Assembly: GCA_022508635.1 (NCBI GenBank)
Contig: JAFLUV010000088.1
Location: forward strand, 1 to 10,137
Origin: Prevotellaceae bacterium
GTDB taxonomy: Bacteria > Bacteroidota > Bacteroidia > Bacteroidales > Bacteroidaceae
Direction of reading: 5' to 3'
DNA: 10,137 bases
The notes beneath the pieces are model-generated. The model was not told the DNA's origin. It saw only the letters and a list, made by a program, of their open reading frames with translations, and searched no databases. Below are positions 8,252-10,137 of the stretch, in pieces (the first letter of the stretch is position 1; the number at the start of each line of letters is the position of its first letter). The position numbers and the translations under genes are program-made.

Positions 8252-8269
8252 CACCTCCTTAACAAGGTG
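8252..8269 (-). terminator. CACCT/AGGTG hairpin, possible minus-strand terminator
   Basis: CACCT at 8252-8256 pairs with AGGTG at 8265-8269 around an 8-base loop. Read on the minus strand, coming from the partition genes, a TTGTTTTAT stretch follows about ten bases beyond the stem. This could end the partition transcript after the repeat array, but the stem is short and the U-run is distant. Confidence 0.22.
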
Positions 8270-8313
8270 CAAAATATACCCTTGATGACATGTTGAAAAT
8301 TAATTAGTTAGAA

Positions 8314-8402
8314 TAAGTTAACTCAAAAGGCATTCTGAGTTAACCCAAATCGCTTTCTGAGTTAAATCAAAAGTCCCGCTGAGTTAACTCAACTTTTCGC
8401 AT
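8314..8402. repeat. four 22-bp direct repeats (iterons / candidate partition site)
   Basis: Four copies start at 8315, 8337, 8359 and 8381, each exactly 22 bp apart. Their cores are AAGTTAACTC, GAGTTAACCC, GAGTTAAATC and GAGTTAACTC, set in the wider dyad TGAGTTAACTCA, which is perfect at 8380-8391. The spacers share a CAAA-like start and a CT end. A degraded fifth core may follow at 8403. A 22-bp period is about two helical turns, so a protein bound at each core would sit on one face of the DNA. The array lies 55 bases beyond the stop of the small partition-type gene. Candidate roles are the centromere for the ParA/ribbon-helix-helix pair or replication iterons; no rep gene is in the window. 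Confidence 0.85.
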
Positions 8403-8456
8403 TAGTCAAGTAAGCTATACAGGCGGACGAAGCATACATGCCTCTCTCCTACCCTA

Positions 8457-8828
8457 TCATACCCATTGGTATACAGAATCCTCGTACTGCTCAATGATCC
8501 GCAATGACTCTGCATCAAGACCTTGCCCTTCCTTGTAGTGCTGCTTGAGGAACTGGTGTAGTGCTGCGCGGACAATATTCTGCTTCTCCAGTTTCTGCCG
8601 AAAGGCAATATAGTCGAGTGCATTACGGTCATCCTCCGTCGTAAAGAAACTGAAGCCACCCACTTTTTGTATCGTACACACACGACGCAGGGGTTTGGGC
8701 GCAGGAGTTTCCTGCACAATCTGAGTACGCACTGCTTCATTAGTTGCCAGCGGCTTGGGTGCAACAAAATTACGCGTTGCATCTTCTGCCACGCGACTGA
8801 TATTCAATGATTTCTTTTTAATTGCCAT
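8457..8828 (-). CDS. small basic protein, likely ribbon-helix-helix centromere-binding partner of ParA
   Basis: 123 residues. The N-terminal half is basic, low in hydrophobics and probably flexible (MAIKKKSLNISRVAEDATRN, then a Pro-rich stretch around APKPL). The C-terminal half reads like a ribbon-helix-helix unit: a short strand GGFSFFTTE, helix DDRNALDYIAFRQKL, and helix NIVRAALHQFLKQHY. This strand-helix-helix order with a flexible basic tail is that of ParG-type proteins, which bind the partition site, stimulate the ParA ATPase and repress their own operon. It lies 168 bases downstream of parA on the same strand. I do not recognise an exact family; a DUF3408-like mobile-element protein of Bacteroides is an alternative. 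Fold and role are inferred from pattern and context. Confidence 0.65.
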   Translation of the reverse strand: MAIKKKSLNISRVAEDATRNFVAPKPLATNEAVRTQIVQETPAPKPLRRVCTIQKVGGFSFFTTEDDRNALDYIAFRQKLEKQNIVRAALHQFLKQHYKEGQGLDAESLRIIEQYEDSVYQWV

Positions 8829-8901
8829 AATATATGTTCTTGCTTTAAGTTATTATTTTCTATTTGTCTTCTATTTCAACTCTTTTCAATTATCTTTTCG
8901 C

Positions 8902-8942
8902 CCTACCTGCATTCGCCACATCCTACACCTATCTGCATACGC
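8902..8942. promoter_or_regulatory. 15-bp direct repeat upstream of the small partition gene, operator candidate
   Basis: CCTACCTGCATTCGC (8902-8916) and CCTATCTGCATACGC (8928-8942) agree at 13 of 15 positions and start 26 bp apart. They lie just downstream, on the minus strand, of a near-match -7 element (TGTCTTTG, 8950-8957, one mismatch), so a bound protein could block early transcription of the 8828-8457 gene. Self-repression is usual for partition proteins; here it is only a proposal. Confidence 0.4.
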
Positions 8943-8996
8943 TAATATGCAAAGACACACATAGCTCAATATACGAATATAGAAATATGCAAATAT

Positions 8997-9884
8997 CTAC
9001 ATGGCTCGCTCACGAATAAATTGGTTATATGCTGCATTTGCTATCTGTCCCCAACGTGCTGGTGTCCAAGTCTTTGGACGAGCCTTCCTACCAATCATAT
9101 ACTCAGCCACACGCATGTAGTCGTCAGCTACAGGACTATTGCTGGCATACTCATAGAGCGACATCTCATAAGCAACAGACTCCGTACAGCGAACACTCTC
9201 ACGAACACTGACAGGGAACAAAGGTGCCTGTACCTCTGCCGTATTGCTATAGTACTCCTTCACCTCACGACTGATGCTACGGTTCTTGTTCCAGCGAACA
9301 AGCAAATATCCCATAATACTAACCGGACAACGCAACTGCGTACGTACCTTAGCTATATAGTCAAGCAGACGCGGAAGCCCCTGCAAGCTATAAATACCGG
9401 CCTCTGTAGGAACAATCACAAAATCACTCGCAACCAACGCATTGGTATTCATAAGCGTTTCACCACCCGGAGCACAGTCAATAAAGACATAATCATACAT
9501 ATCGCGTATCCTCTGTCCGGAATCCGGATCGGTAAGATCAAGAAAGTCTGCTAATCGACGTTCTCGATTGTACATTAACTGCAATTCCGCATTGATATTG
9601 CTCATACTATGGCTACCTGGTACGTAGTCAAGTCCATCGTACCGTGTATAAATAGGTAGTGGCAGGGTCTCATTTGACTTGTCATCATGAAGCCACTCGT
9701 AGATAGTACTGTCTGCCTCCAGATGGACAGTCTTATCGACAGTATCCGTCAAGTTACACTGCGGATCAGTATCAATAAGCAAAACCTTCTTGCCAAGGAG
9801 CCAAAGAGCAAAACCTAAATTAACACACGTAGTAGTCTTGGCACAACCACCTTTATCGTGCAAAAGAGAAATTACTTGTGACAT
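8997..9884 (-). CDS. parA: ParA/Soj-family partition ATPase
   Basis: 295 residues, with the deviant Walker A motif KGGCAKTT (11-18), the Walker A-prime motif LLIDTDPQCNLT (35-46) and Walker B VFIDCAPGG (133-141). The signature lysine K11 of the ParA/MinD family is present. The ATPase motif begins almost at the N-terminus, so there is no helix-turn-helix domain in front; this is the small type Ib or Soj form. Such proteins bind non-specific DNA as ATP dimers and segregate plasmids or chromosomes with a centromere-binding partner. The next gene on the same strand looks like such a partner, and no ParB/Spo0J gene is in the window, which argues against the standard chromosomal pair. The start at 9884 fits the promoter found about 34 bases upstream. 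Assignment to the family is sure; which replicon it serves is not. Confidence 0.93.
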   Translation of the reverse strand: MSQVISLLHDKGGCAKTTTCVNLGFALWLLGKKVLLIDTDPQCNLTDTVDKTVHLEADSTIYEWLHDDKSNETLPLPIYTRYDGLDYVPGSHSMSNINAELQLMYNRERRLADFLDLTDPDSGQRIRDMYDYVFIDCAPGGETLMNTNALVASDFVIVPTEAGIYSLQGLPRLLDYIAKVRTQLRCPVSIMGYLLVRWNKNRSISREVKEYYSNTAEVQAPLFPVSVRESVRCTESVAYEMSLYEYASNSPVADDYMRVAEYMIGRKARPKTWTPARWGQIANAAYNQFIRERAM

Positions 9885-9917
9885 AATTATCTATCATTCG
9901 CTTTACATTTCACGATG

Positions 9918-9949
9918 CAAAGGTAAGAAAATTGTTTTATTCCCACAAG
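9918..9949 (-). promoter_or_regulatory. Bacteroidetes-type promoter of parA
   Basis: On the minus strand the -7 element TACCTTTG (9925-9918) matches TAnnTTTG exactly, and a TTG (9948-9946) lies 20 bases upstream, the spacing usual for the Bacteroidetes -33 TTTG element. The predicted start, near 9911, gives a leader of about 27 bases to the ATG at 9884. No Shine-Dalgarno sequence is evident, as is normal for this phylum. Confidence 0.7.
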
Positions 9950-10066
9950 AAAATACACACATATTTCCATATATTTACATATCGACATATACATGAATAC
10001 GACAACAAAATTAATTTATATACGTTTTATCGTCTGATATTCAATACAAACAATAATAATATCCGC

Positions 10067-10080
10067 ATATTTGCAAATAT
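10067..10080. promoter_or_regulatory. 14-bp perfect palindrome ATATTTGCAAATAT
   Basis: The sequence is fully self-complementary. Parts of it recur as ATATGCAAATAT at 8985-8996 and ATATGCAAATA at 8189-8199. It may be a protein-binding site linked to the partition genes, though AT-rich DNA yields such palindromes by chance more often than balanced DNA. Confidence 0.35.
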
Positions 10081-10087
10081 ACACACA

Positions 10088-10111
10088 TTTACATATAAAC
10101 CAATATGTAAA
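10088..10111. promoter_or_regulatory. 9-bp inverted repeat TTTACATAT / ATATGTAAA
   Basis: TTTACATAT (10088-10096) and ATATGTAAA (10103-10111) are exact complements separated by six bases, giving centres 15 bp apart. A further direct copy of ATTTACATAT lies at 9973-9982. The layout suits a dimeric repressor or origin-binding protein; the role is unproven. Confidence 0.4.
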
Positions 10112-10137
10112 CACACGCGAACTTGCATATATAAATA

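Larger units (their letters stand above)
8162..8456. other. convergent intergenic region of 295 bases
   Basis: No gene is visible here. The stretch separates the end of the plus-strand operon from the end of the minus-strand partition genes. It contains, in order, a short CCCCTTTTGGGG hairpin, an imperfect inverted repeat (about 8199-8210 with 8246-8259), a CACCT/AGGTG hairpin and the 22-bp repeat array. It is clearly richer in A and T than the operon. Confidence 0.7.
9885..10137. other. AT-rich region upstream of parA, no gene seen
   Basis: About 250 bases without a credible coding region, very rich in A and T with many ACATAT/ATATTT words. It holds the parA promoter near its left end and two dyads near its right end. 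It could contain a replication origin or partition operator, but I see no DnaA-box cluster that would prove this. Confidence 0.6.

Noticed and set aside
8199..8259. Integron-like attC or recombination site
   Set aside because: The arms (about 8199-8210 and 8246-8259) are imperfect and no integrase or core site is visible.
8314..8402. CRISPR array
   Set aside because: The whole 22-bp unit repeats in tandem, with no unique spacers of 30 bases or so, and no cas genes are present.
8402..8782. 126-codon minus-strand frame overlapping the ribbon-helix-helix gene
   Set aside because: Its product has no pattern, while the overlapping 8828-8457 frame has a strand-helix-helix pattern and a start suited to the upstream region.
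9021..9554. 177-codon plus-strand frame opposite parA
   Set aside because: It lies entirely antisense to a clear ParA gene and shows no motif.

Overview
The window looks like DNA from a Bacteroidales bacterium, possibly a Prevotella relative. Three things suggest this: families typical of that order (DUF4838, DUF1573, a YaiO/PgaA-like barrel), no conventional Shine-Dalgarno sequence before most starts, and a good match to the Bacteroidetes promoter (TTG, 20 bases, TAnnTTTG) in front of parA. The assignment to order is fairly firm; the genus is a guess.

Left and centre (1-8161): after a perfect 11-bp hairpin and a structured leader, five genes on the plus strand are packed 4-25 bases apart or overlapping, so they very likely form one operon. 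They encode a two-helix membrane protein with a HEAT-like cytoplasmic domain, a processive family 2 glycosyltransferase, a TPR protein ending in an outer-membrane beta-barrel (YaiO/PgaA type), a DUF4838 lipoprotein, and a DUF1573 lipoprotein. Together these resemble a synthase-dependent exopolysaccharide machine. The transferase would polymerise and export the sugar across the inner membrane, the TPR/barrel protein would carry it through periplasm and outer membrane, the DUF4838 lipoprotein sits where PgaB sits in the poly-N-acetylglucosamine system, and the HEAT protein would take the place of PgaD. The composition of parts is inferred from architecture; the sugar is unknown.

Convergent intergenic stretch (8162-8456): it holds small hairpins and a striking array of four direct repeats at an exact 22-bp period, each centred on the dyad TGAGTTAACTCA.

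Right (8457-10137, minus strand): a ParA-type ATPase gene without an N-terminal helix-turn-helix, followed by a small basic protein with a likely ribbon-helix-helix fold. This is the layout of a type Ib partition locus, with the 22-bp repeats as a candidate centromere (or replication iterons). The upstream 250 bases are very AT-rich and contain several dyads. The base composition falls sharply from the operon to this region, which suggests a mobile, plasmid or secondary-replicon segment, or the partition region of the replicon itself.
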